In this document: positions 1 through 6,300 of the stretch, one piece after another
How the letters are laid out: each line of letters opens with the position of its first letter
Numbering within the stretch: position 1 is the first letter of the stretch
Origin: Methylocystaceae bacterium
GTDB lineage: Bacteria > Pseudomonadota > Alphaproteobacteria > Rhizobiales > Beijerinckiaceae
Assembly (NCBI GenBank): GCA_003105285.1
Contig: PQAN01000312.1
Span: 1 to 7,864, forward strand
DNA: 7,864 nt
Direction of reading: 5' to 3'
Notes under the pieces: generated by a model
Database searches by the model: none
Seen by the model: the letters and a program-made list of their open reading frames with translations, nothing else
What the model was told of the DNA's origin: nothing
Program-made: the position numbers and the translations under genes

Positions 1-1306
1 TCAGCGCTTTCGCGGCGCGCTGGCCGGAGAGATAGGCGCCGTGGACGGTGGCCGGATAGTCGCGGTTCGTATGTTCGCCGGCGAAGCAGACACGTCCCTG
101 CGGCTTGGCGAGTTCTTCGTACATGTCGAGCGAGGCGCCGACGGCGAGGAAGGAGTAGCTGCCGCGCGAATAGGGATCGTCCTCCCATGCGGTCGTCGTC
201 ACGCGCAGCGGCGGCGTGGCTTTCGGATAAGCGGTTCGCAGCACGGCGAAGGCTTCCGCCGCGATCTCGCCCTTCGACAGCCGGCGCAATCGCGACGCCG
301 CCTCACCGGAGTGGAGCGCGAGCAGAACAGGCCTCCCGAACTCTTTTTCGACATTGATGAACTCTCTCCATTTCGGTTCGCCGCGCAGAATGTCGATCGT
401 CTGCGTCTCGTCCCAAAAGACTCCTGCGAATTCGAGAAAGGTCTTGTGCAGATTGCCCATGCCCAGGGTTTGCAGCGCCCTCGTCTTCGCCTTGGACAGC
501 GCGGGCATGAATTTTATCGCGTCGCTCTGCAGCACGCCGAGCGGAACCGTCACGATCGCATGGTCGGCGTGAAAGTCGAACTCGTCGGTCGAGACGACGA
601 CGCCCGCGCCCGAGTCGCGAATAGCGGAGACCTTCGAGCGCAGGCGAATGTCGAGCCCGCGCGCCAAGGGCTCGATCAGCGCGTCATAGCCCGAGGCGAC
701 GAGAAAGTCGCCGCCCTTGTATTCCTCGTCCTCGTTGAACCATTCGAGCGAGAGATCGGACAATTGCGTTCCGAATTCGGTCTCTATGTCGGTCGCGACG
801 ATGTGGCGGAGAATGAATTCGCGGTCGGCGTCGAAGCGCTTCTGCCTGACGTAGCGTTCGAAGGTCGCTTGCAGCGACTCGTCGGCGTCGATCTCGTCCT
901 TGCGACGCTCGATATAGCGATAAAAACCGTCGATGGATTTGCTGTCGCCGATCTTGCGCCCGTCGCGGTAGAGCGTGATCGAATGGAAGTTCGTTTGGTG
1001 AAGGGACGCGCCTGCCTCACGCAGGAGGCGGGCGATCGGATTGCCGTTTGCGCCATGGACCCAGGAGGCGCCGATGTCGATCGGCGTCGCCGACGTGCGG
1101 TCGGTCCAGACGCGCCCGCCGATGCGATCGCGCGCCTCGAGCGTCAGCGTCCGCAGGCCGGACGCCTGGAGCGCCTGCGCCGCCGCCAGTCCCGAGACGC
1201 CGGCGCCGACGACGATGACGTCATAGCGCCGTTCGTCTCGCCGCGCGGGGCCGTCGGCGCCGAACGCCGCTTCGAAAATTGTCCGAATGGATCGGGCGAT
1301 CTCCAT
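1..1306 (-). CDS. Flavin-containing amine oxidase (FAD-dependent), 3' end cut by window edge
   Basis: Oxidises an amine, probably a polyamine or monoamine, to an imine/aldehyde with FAD reduction; the substrate cannot be read from sequence. 435 residues are visible, with no stop before position 1, so only the last few are missing (family members are about 430-460). The Rossmann FAD motif GAGVSG lies at residues 34-39, followed by E57 and the amine-oxidase signature GGR at 63-65, then DIGASWVHG near 77-85. GNLHK ends in K288, matching the conserved active-site lysine of the LSD1/polyamine oxidase family. The C-terminal FAD-contact motif GEHT is at 410-413, followed by the HGAYLSG stretch. The ATG at 1306 was chosen because GGAG lies just upstream and the FAD motif follows at the usual distance. 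No signal peptide or membrane segment is seen, so the enzyme is probably cytoplasmic. It is divergent from the aminopeptidase at 1506. Confidence 0.93.
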   Translation of the reverse strand, partial: MEIARSIRTIFEAAFGADGPARRDERRYDVIVVGAGVSGLAAAQALQASGLRTLTLEARDRIGGRVWTDRTSATPIDIGASWVHGANGNPIARLLREAGASLHQTNFHSITLYRDGRKIGDSKSIDGFYRYIERRKDEIDADESLQATFERYVRQKRFDADREFILRHIVATDIETEFGTQLSDLSLEWFNEDEEYKGGDFLVASGYDALIEPLARGLDIRLRSKVSAIRDSGAGVVVSTDEFDFHADHAIVTVPLGVLQSDAIKFMPALSKAKTRALQTLGMGNLHKTFLEFAGVFWDETQTIDILRGEPKWREFINVEKEFGRPVLLALHSGEAASRLRRLSKGEIAAEAFAVLRTAYPKATPPLRVTTTAWEDDPYSRGSYSFLAVGASLDMYEELAKPQGRVCFAGEHTNRDYPATVHGAYLSGQRAAKAL

Positions 1307-1316
1307 CGAGTTCTCC
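1307..1316 (-). promoter_or_regulatory. Shine-Dalgarno of the amine oxidase, inside a 10-nt element with an upstream complement
   Basis: Read on the minus strand, GGAGAACTCG directly precedes the ATG at 1306. The GGAG core at optimal spacing supports that start. The exact complement CGAGTTCTCC is found on the same strand at 1427-1418, so an mRNA starting upstream of 1427 could fold back on its own ribosome binding site. The pairing is seen in the sequence; the regulatory role is inference. Confidence 0.6.
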
Positions 1317-1433
1317 GCAAATGCGCTGAAAAAGGTTCGGCTGTCCGCGCGTCTCCCAGGATGGACTCGCGCGCGTGACGCTTTCACGACCCGCATCGGC
1401 CGTGAATATTTCGCAAGGGAGAACTCGTCGGCC

Positions 1434-1452
1434 CGTCGAGGGTTCCTCGACG
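1434..1452. repeat. Perfect 8-bp inverted repeat in the divergent promoter region
   Basis: CGTCGAGG (1434-1441), spacer GTT, then CCTCGACG (1445-1452). The arms are perfectly complementary. It lies between the divergent amine oxidase (start 1306) and aminopeptidase (start 1506), about 54 bp upstream of the latter. It could be a repressor operator or a GC-rich RNA hairpin. No particular regulator is recognised. Confidence 0.5.
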
Positions 1453-1470
1453 CGGCCGCCGACCGGGATA

Positions 1471-1498
1471 TTGCCGAACGCCCGTCGAACGCTTAATT
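1471..1498 (+). promoter_or_regulatory. Candidate sigma70-type promoter of the aminopeptidase gene
   Basis: TTGCCG (1471-1476) and TTAATT (1493-1498) are separated by 16 bp. Transcription would start near 1505, at or beside the ATG at 1506, which has no visible Shine-Dalgarno. The match is modest in a GC-rich background, so this is a candidate only. Confidence 0.3.
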
Positions 1499-1505
1499 TC
1501 GACGA

Positions 1506-3320
1506 ATGTTCGAAAGCAGATTCCAGAGCTTTGCAGACGAAACCTCGACGCGCGACAGCGCCGCGCGCCTGTCCGCGTTGCGCGCCGAGCTTGCTCGCAA
1601 AGGCGTCGACGGATTCCTCGCGCCGCGCGCCGACGAGCATCAGAACGAATATGTGCCGAAATCGGCCGAACGTCTCGCCTGGCTCACCGGCTTCACGGGT
1701 TCGGCGGGGACGGCGATCGTGCTCGCCGACCGGGCCGCGATCTTCATCGACGGCCGCTATATCCTGCAGGCGCCGCGAGAGGTCGACACGAAGTTGTTTG
1801 CGCCCTTCGATGTCGGAGTGACGGCGCCGCCGCGCTGGCTCGCCGACAATGCGCAGAGCGGCGCGAAGATCGGCTACGACCCCTGGGTTCATACGCCCGC
1901 GCAGATCGAGCGTTTCGCCAAGGCGCTCGAGGGCAGGAACATCGCCCTGATCCCCCTGGCGGAAAATCCGATCGACACGATCTGGAGCGATCGCCCGTCG
2001 CCGCCCAAGGGCGCGATCTCGCTCTATCCGCCGCGCCTCGCCGGCCAGAGCGCCAAGGCCAAGATCGCGCGCGTGCGCAAGGCGCTCGGCGACGCCGATG
2101 CGCTGTTCGTCTCCGACCCGCATGCGCTGGCCTGGGCGTTCAACATACGCGGCGCCGATATCGCGCATACGCCGATCGCGCTCGGTTTCGCCTTGCTGCC
2201 GAAGGAGGGCAAGGCTCGGCTCTATGTCGACGAGGCGAAGCTCTCCGCGAAGACGAGGGGCGCGCTGCAGGCGCTCGCCGATATCGCGCCCGCCGATGCG
2301 ATCGTCGCCGATCTCGCGCAAGCGGGCGGGCGCGGCGAAGCGATCATATTCGATTCCGCCACTGTTCCCTCGAAGCTCGTCGAGCTGTTTCGCGAGGCGG
2401 GCGGAAGGCCGCGCCTCGGCGACGATCCGATCGCGCTGCTGAAGGCGGTCAAGAACGAGACCGAGCTCGCCGGCGCGCGCGCCGCGCATCTTCGCGACGG
2501 CGTGGCGCTCACGCGCTTCCTCGCCTGGTTCGACGAGGCGGCGCCGAAGGGCGAACTCACCGAGATCGCCGCCGCGCAAGCGCTCGAGACATTCAGGCGC
2601 GACAGCGGCGAATTGCGCGACGTGTCGTTCCCCACGATTTCCGCCTTCGGCCCGCATGCGGCCATTCCGCACTACCGCGTTACGCAGACGAGCGATCTGC
2701 GCATCGGACGCGGCGTCTATCTCGTCGATTCCGGCGCGCAATATCTCGACGGCACGACGGATGTCACGCGCACGCTCGTCGTCGGGCGCGCGTCGAAACG
2801 ATTGCGCGAGCATTTCACACGCGTGCTGAAAGGGCATATCGCCATCGCCCGCGCGGTGTTTCCTGTGGGCGTCTCGGGCGCGCAGATCGACGCCTTCGCG
2901 CGGCGCAGCCTGTGGGAGGCGGGCCTCGATTTCGATCACGGCACGGGCCATGGCGTCGGGGCCTATCTCTCCGTTCACGAGGGGCCGCAGCGCATCTCCA
3001 AAGTCGGGACGACGCCGCTGCAGGCGGGCATGATTCTCTCCGACGAGCCCGGCTATTATCGCGCCGGCGAATATGGAATCCGTCTCGAGAATCTCATCAT
3101 CGTCGAGCCGCGCGAGATCGCCGGCGCCGAGCGCAAGATGCTCGGCTTCGAGACGTTGACGCTCGCGCCCTTCGACCTCGCGCTCGTCGAGCCGAAGCTC
3201 CTGTCGGCGGAGGAGACGCAATGGCTCGACGCCTATCACGCTCGCGTGCGCAGAGAACTGTCGCCTTATCTCGACGCCAAGACGCGCAAATGGCTGTCGC
3301 GGGCGACGCGCAGGGTGTGA
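1506..3320 (+). CDS. Xaa-Pro aminopeptidase (aminopeptidase P, M24B family), long three-domain form
   Basis: Removes N-terminal residues preceding proline, using a dinuclear metal centre, normally Mn; role in peptide turnover, cytoplasmic (no signal peptide). At 604 residues it matches the long eukaryote-like form (human XPNPEP1, 623) rather than the roughly 440-residue E. coli PepP. Two creatinase-type N-terminal domains cover about 18-150 and 175-315, the M24 pita-bread catalytic domain about 320-540, and a C-terminal cap about 545-604. All five metal ligands are visible: D408 and D419 (DSGAQYLDGTTD), H482 (GTGHG), E514 (SDEPGYY) and E528 (GIRLEN). Accessory histidines are H389 (PHYRVT), H478 and H491 (VHEGP). 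The ATG at 1506 is the first start after an in-frame TAA at 1494, and no other ATG follows until deep in the catalytic domain. It has no clear ribosome binding site. Convergent with the small gene at 3336, 15 bp away. Confidence 0.96.
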   Translation: MFESRFQSFADETSTRDSAARLSALRAELARKGVDGFLAPRADEHQNEYVPKSAERLAWLTGFTGSAGTAIVLADRAAIFIDGRYILQAPREVDTKLFAPFDVGVTAPPRWLADNAQSGAKIGYDPWVHTPAQIERFAKALEGRNIALIPLAENPIDTIWSDRPSPPKGAISLYPPRLAGQSAKAKIARVRKALGDADALFVSDPHALAWAFNIRGADIAHTPIALGFALLPKEGKARLYVDEAKLSAKTRGALQALADIAPADAIVADLAQAGGRGEAIIFDSATVPSKLVELFREAGGRPRLGDDPIALLKAVKNETELAGARAAHLRDGVALTRFLAWFDEAAPKGELTEIAAAQALETFRRDSGELRDVSFPTISAFGPHAAIPHYRVTQTSDLRIGRGVYLVDSGAQYLDGTTDVTRTLVVGRASKRLREHFTRVLKGHIAIARAVFPVGVSGAQIDAFARRSLWEAGLDFDHGTGHGVGAYLSVHEGPQRISKVGTTPLQAGMILSDEPGYYRAGEYGIRLENLIIVEPREIAGAERKMLGFETLTLAPFDLALVEPKLLSAEETQWLDAYHARVRRELSPYLDAKTRKWLSRATRRV

Positions 3321-3321
3321 A

Positions 3322-3333
3322 GTCCGTTCGGAC
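3322..3333. terminator. Short hairpin between convergent genes, possible weak bidirectional terminator
   Basis: GTCCG-TT-CGGAC fills most of the 15-bp gap between the aminopeptidase stop (3318-3320) and the stop of the minus-strand gene (3336-3338). As RNA the stem would be four or five G/C-rich pairs, with no U-tract on either side. Location favours a termination or blocking role, but the structure is weak. Confidence 0.25.
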
Positions 3334-3335
3334 GG

Positions 3336-3671
3336 TCAGAAACACCGCATCTGCGCTTCGGCCTGGGCGCGGCGCAAATCTTCCAGCGCGTCCTTGGCGA
3401 GGCGCGTGTTGCGGAACATCGTGCCGATCTGTCCCGGCTGGAGATTGATGCTCGCCACCGTCTCCGCCGCGACATAGCGCTCATAGGGCAGGATAGAGGC
3501 GACGATGTCGATCGAGCAGGAGCATTGCTCGAGCGCCTGCCGCGTGTCGCCATTCGCCTTCATGCAGCCGAAGACGTAGTCGGCGCGAACCGACGTCGGA
3601 TAGTCGTTGAGATCGGCGGCGCGCGCCGGCGCAACGGCGGCGAGCGCGAGCGCGAAAGCGATGTGGCGCAT
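3336..3671 (-). CDS. Small secreted protein with four cysteines, function unknown
   Basis: 111 residues. The ATG at 3671 is preferred over one 13 codons upstream because AGGGAG lies five bases before it and it places a clean signal peptide at the N-terminus. Residues 1-19 are R2-H3 followed by an Ala/Leu-rich core ending PARAA, with signal peptidase I cleavage likely after A18 or A19. The mature part is about 92 residues and contains C36, C50, C52 and C110 (C-x13-C-x-C plus a penultimate Cys), enough for two disulfides or a metal/haem-related site. The sequence around C36-D55 and the Arg/Ala/Glu-rich C-terminal helix (about 90-109) look structured rather than random. I recall similar uncharacterised periplasmic proteins in alphaproteobacteria but cannot name a family. 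Gene is monocistronic or follows the membrane-protein gene at a 184-bp gap. Confidence 0.75.
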   Translation of the reverse strand: MRHIAFALALAAVAPARAADLNDYPTSVRADYVFGCMKANGDTRQALEQCSCSIDIVASILPYERYVAAETVASINLQPGQIGTMFRNTRLAKDALEDLRRAQAEAQMRCF

Positions 3672-3849
3672 GGGGGCTCCCTGCATGAAGGACGGTGACG
3701 GGTAGCGCAAGGATACGCGAGCCGCAAGCGTGTCGCGCGCTCTTTGCCCGATGCTTCGCCGAACGGGTCGACGGCTTACGCGAGCGCGAGCCCGACACGT
3801 CGCGATTATCTCCCCTCGACGCCCTTCCGCGGAGCTTCGGTTCCGGCCA

Positions 3850-3869
3850 GTGTGATCAGGGGATCACGC
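3850..3869 (-). terminator. Inverted repeat spanning the stop codon of the membrane-protein gene
   Basis: GTGATC (3852-3857), loop AGGG, GATCAC (3862-3867) is a perfect six-pair stem, extendable by a G-T wobble (3851/3868) and a G-C pair (3850/3869). The TGA stop (3858-3856, minus) lies inside it. No U-run follows, so it is an atypical terminator candidate; it could also stabilise the mRNA 3' end. Confidence 0.35.
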
Positions 3870-5043
3870 CGGTCGCCATTTTGCCGAGATCCTTGACGGC
3901 GCCGGTGACCGAGTCGACGGCGCGCTCCACGAAGCCGGGCTGCTCGATCGGCGCGGGCGGCGGCTGAACCGTCGCCTCCGGCGGGGGCGGAGGCGGAGGC
4001 GGGGGCGGCGCATCGGCTATGGGCGCTTGCCTGGGCTTGGGCGCGGTCTCGGCGGCCTTCGGCTTTGCGGCTTGCGCCGGCTTGCTCCGATCATGCGCCT
4101 TGTCACGCGCCTTGGCGGGAGCGGCGGCGGGTTTCGGCGCGACCGCCTGCGCGGGCGGGGCCGCATGCCGCGCCGGAGCCGGGACCGGAGTCGGAGCGGG
4201 CAGAGCCGCGACCGGCGCGAGCGGGGACGCCGCCGGCGTGGGCAGGGTGGCGGCAGACGGCGATACGGCGTTCGGGGAGAACGCGTCGGTTGGCAGGGCG
4301 GTCGTCGGCCGCGCGTCTTCCTTCCGCTCGGGAAGAGCCGCCTGTCTCGGAGCCTCGACCTGTCTCGGCGTCTCGGCCTGCCTTGGAGCTTCGGCCGGCC
4401 GTTGCGGGACGGCGTCGGCCGTCGTCTCGCTCGGGGGCGCCGGTTCGGCTCGCAACTCTTCGGCGGGCGGCTCGGCCGGAGCGGAGGCCGTCGTAGCCGG
4501 CGCATCGCCGAGCGAGGCGTCGCGAGGCGGAGCCTCGGTCGATGTATCTTCTTCCGCCGTCACAGCTTGCGTGTCGGCCTCGGTCGTCGCCGTGTCCGGC
4601 CAATCGGACGGCGCGGTCCAGAGATATGCCGTCGTCGCTGCGACGCCGATGCCGACGATCGCCAGCGCAGCGGCGAGAAAGATCGAGCGGCGCGGTCCTG
4701 CGCCGCGATCGGCGGCTGCGGCGCGACGCGAAGCCTTGCGCGCGGCGCCGGACTCCGGCGCTCCCGGCCGAAGGGGTGGCGGCGGCTCGACGCCGAGCGC
4801 GGCGATGTCGCTCTCCGGCGCGCGCGTCGGCTCGACGGCGACGAAGTCCCGAGACTGTCGCAGAGCCTGCGCCGCGAGCGGATCGTCCGGCGTGAAGCCG
4901 CGCGAAGCGAAATTCGTCGGCGCGGCCGCCGGAGGCCGTCGAGCCGTCTCTTCTTCCGCCTGCGGGCCGCTGGTATGGCGCAACAGCTCTTTGAATTCGT
5001 GGAACTCGTCGATGAGGCGTCGCTTCTCGTCGGGCGCGTTCAT
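3856..5043 (-). CDS. Single-pass membrane protein with long Pro/Ala-rich arm and poly-proline tract, function unknown
   Basis: 395 residues. The start at 5043 is well supported by GGAGGT five bases upstream. Parts in order: charged amphipathic N-terminus (DEKRRLIDEFHEFKELL, residues 5-21); disordered linker to about 119; a single hydrophobic segment at about 120-142 preceded by many Arg/Lys, predicting a cytoplasmic N-terminus; an Ala/Pro/Glu-rich region (150-340) with a triple EAPRQA-like repeat at 218-235; ten consecutive prolines at 346-355; and a short amphipathic tail, GFVERAV to the end (370-395), which looks like the only ordered piece beyond the membrane. The layout recalls TonB-like or envelope-spanning linkers, but no TonB C-terminal, SPOR or peptidoglycan-binding domain is present. 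Low-complexity coding keeps long antisense frames open; the consensus ribosome site and coherent topology favour this strand. Confidence 0.82.
   Translation of the reverse strand: MNAPDEKRRLIDEFHEFKELLRHTSGPQAEEETARRPPAAAPTNFASRGFTPDDPLAAQALRQSRDFVAVEPTRAPESDIAALGVEPPPPLRPGAPESGAARKASRRAAAADRGAGPRRSIFLAAALAIVGIGVAATTAYLWTAPSDWPDTATTEADTQAVTAEEDTSTEAPPRDASLGDAPATTASAPAEPPAEELRAEPAPPSETTADAVPQRPAEAPRQAETPRQVEAPRQAALPERKEDARPTTALPTDAFSPNAVSPSAATLPTPAASPLAPVAALPAPTPVPAPARHAAPPAQAVAPKPAAAPAKARDKAHDRSKPAQAAKPKAAETAPKPRQAPIADAPPPPPPPPPPEATVQPPPAPIEQPGFVERAVDSVTGAVKDLGKMATGVIP
4340..4393 (-). repeat. Three imperfect 18-bp tandem repeats within the membrane-protein gene
   Basis: Units 4340-4357, 4358-4375 and 4376-4393 differ at a few bases each and encode the hexapeptides EAPRQA, ETPRQV and EAPRQA (residues 218-235). 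Being a multiple of three, the unit can expand or contract without a frameshift, which makes the periplasmic arm length potentially variable between strains. Confidence 0.75.
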
Positions 5044-5050
5044 TCTCTTG
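5044..5050 (-). promoter_or_regulatory. Upstream edge of the membrane-protein start: spacer leading to a consensus GGAGGT
   Basis: On the minus strand GGAGGT is followed by CAAGA and the ATG at 5043. This is the strongest ribosome binding site in the window and settles both the start and the coding strand of this low-complexity gene. Confidence 0.7.
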
Positions 5051-5151
5051 ACCTCCGGTTGGGCTCACGAGACGCAGGGCTTCGAGCCGCCCCGTCATCT
5101 GAAGAGTTGCTCGTCCATTCCGACGCTCGGCGAACGGCTTCGCGACAAGAG

Positions 5152-5180
5152 GTATTCACGAAAGGCCTTGGTCGACGCAA
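5152..5180 (-). promoter_or_regulatory. Candidate promoter for the membrane-protein gene
   Basis: On the minus strand TTGCGT (5180-5175) and GAATAC (5157-5152) are separated by 17 bp, predicting a start near 5145 and a leader of about 100 nt. The -35-like hexamer is identical to that proposed upstream of the hydroxybutyrate dehydrogenase. Both boxes are only partial consensus matches. Confidence 0.3.
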
Positions 5181-5197
5181 CAGAGCGTTTCCACGGA

Positions 5198-5213
5198 CGA
5201 GCGACCTCGCTCG
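5198..5213. repeat. Perfect 7-bp inverted repeat upstream of the membrane-protein promoter candidate
   Basis: CGAGCGA (5198-5204), CC, TCGCTCG (5207-5213). It lies in the 246-bp gap between the patatin-like gene and the membrane-protein gene, about 18 bp upstream of the proposed -35 box. A two-base centre suits a protein-binding palindrome better than a hairpin, but a second terminator stem for the upstream operon is also possible. Confidence 0.4.
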
Positions 5214-5264
5214 CCGTATCGAGTTTGCTACATCAAGAGAATGAAATTGTGGCCGATCTTTGCC

Positions 5265-5288
5265 GCGGTCCGGAGAGCCGCCGGCCGC
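5265..5288 (-). terminator. Strong GC hairpin just after the patatin-like gene, probable operon end
   Basis: GCGG (5265-5268) pairs with CCGC (5285-5288) and CCGG (5270-5273) with CCGG (5281-5284), with one bulged base (5269) and a seven-base loop. The stem begins two bases past the TGA (5292-5290, minus). No clean U-tract follows; only an AT-richer stretch about 15 bases further on. Placement argues for termination or 3'-end protection of the three-gene mRNA. Confidence 0.45.
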
Positions 5289-5289
5289 G

Positions 5290-6300
5290 TCAGACGAGAT
5301 GCTCTTTCAGTTGCAAGGTGCCGGTGACGCCGATCGCGTCGAAATGTTCGTACAGGAAATCCCGTCCGGCTTCGTGGCCGATCTCGAACAAGGCGCGCAA
5401 GAAATCATAATCGACATCCAATTTCGTATCGGCGCCGTAACGCTTCATCGCCGCGCCGCCTTCGATCAGATGCAGGAGCACTTTCTTGTAATGCGTGCCC
5501 TTCAGCCGTCCGGCGTCGATCAGCCGCGCGACGAAATCGATGGCGCGAAACTCGTGCAGGAGCGAGGCGTTGAAGGTGATCTCGTTCAACCGATCCATGA
5601 TGTCGCGCGACGTGTGCGGCACCTCGTCCCGCTCGATCGGATTGATCTGGACGAGGATGATGTCGCAGCAATCCGTCTCGGTATAGAGCGGAAAGAGCGC
5701 CGGATTGCCCATATAGCCGCCGTCCCAATAGGCTTCGCCGTCGACCTCCACCGCCTGGAAGAGCGTCGGCAGGCAGGCCGAGGCCATCAGCCTGTCGATC
5801 GTCAATTCGGGACGACGGAAGATGCGGACCTTGCCGGTGCGCACATTGGTCGCCGATATGAACAGCTTCAGATCGTCGCTCGCGCGCAGCGCGTCGAAAT
5901 CGATCAGGCGACCGATGAGGTCGCGCAACGGATTGATGTCGAGCGGGTTGAATTCATAGGGCGAGAAATAGGCGGCGGCGTTCTGCGTGAGCGTATTGCG
6001 CAGCTTCAACGGATCCCAGAAGCCGAAGAAGAGGTCGCACATCTCGCGCTGGCTCTGGTTCAGATCGCCGTCGACGCTGATGACGCGCCAGAACTCCTCG
6101 AGCTGCTTGCGGGCGCGGTCCGGCCCGCCTTCGCGCAGGCCGTCGGCATAGACGACGGCGTTCATCGCGCCGGCGCTCGCGCCGCTGATGGCGACGACGT
6201 CCAGCCGGCCGTCGGCGAGGAAAGCGTCCAGCACCCCCCAGGTGAAGGCGCCGTGCGCGCCGCCGCCCTGCAGCGCCAATGTGACCTTCTTGCGCGTCAT
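5290..6300 (-). CDS. Patatin-like phospholipase/esterase, coupled to 3-hydroxybutyrate dehydrogenase
   Basis: 336 residues. Patatin-fold hydrolase with a Ser-Asp dyad: glycine-rich oxyanion-hole motif QGGGAHG at 11-17, nucleophile S42 in GASAG (40-44) and D193 in the WDGGYMGN motif. The patatin domain covers about 5-205. The C-terminal part (about 206-336) resembles the extension that accompanies bacterial patatins of this type (annotated DUF3734 in my recollection). No signal peptide or membrane segment, so cytoplasmic. The ATG at 6300 overlaps the TGA of the upstream dehydrogenase as ATGA, with only a weak GGCGGG before it, implying translational coupling. The same frame runs open upstream to about 7140, but that part is antisense-free shadow of the dehydrogenase. 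Substrate is unknown: membrane lipid, another acyl ester, or by context a hydroxybutyrate ester or oligomer (inference). Confidence 0.94.
   Translation of the reverse strand: MTRKKVTLALQGGGAHGAFTWGVLDAFLADGRLDVVAISGASAGAMNAVVYADGLREGGPDRARKQLEEFWRVISVDGDLNQSQREMCDLFFGFWDPLKLRNTLTQNAAAYFSPYEFNPLDINPLRDLIGRLIDFDALRASDDLKLFISATNVRTGKVRIFRRPELTIDRLMASACLPTLFQAVEVDGEAYWDGGYMGNPALFPLYTETDCCDIILVQINPIERDEVPHTSRDIMDRLNEITFNASLLHEFRAIDFVARLIDAGRLKGTHYKKVLLHLIEGGAAMKRYGADTKLDVDYDFLRALFEIGHEAGRDFLYEHFDAIGVTGTLQLKEHLV

Noticed and set aside
41..1378. Long plus-strand open frame (445 codons)
   Set aside because: Antisense to the amine oxidase, whose minus-strand translation shows FAD and active-site motifs. 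The plus frame is Arg-rich with no recognisable domain.
1221..3239. Long minus-strand open frame (672 codons)
   Set aside because: Antisense to the aminopeptidase, which has all five metal ligands. The minus frame is Arg/Glu/Ala-rich, as expected from the reverse of GC-rich codons.
3672..3710. Upstream ATG at 3710 for the small secreted protein
   Set aside because: It would add 13 residues before the signal peptide and has a poorer ribosome site than the ATG at 3671, which follows AGGGAG.
3979..4010. G-rich plus-strand run considered as a possible G-quadruplex or regulatory repeat
   Set aside because: It is fully explained as the poly-proline coding tract of the minus-strand gene; no independent sign of another function.
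4019..5410. Plus-strand open frames of 463 and 405 codons opposite the Pro-rich gene
   Set aside because: Low-complexity Ala/Gly- or Arg-rich translations with no domain. The minus strand has a consensus GGAGGT site, a single membrane segment and coherent topology.
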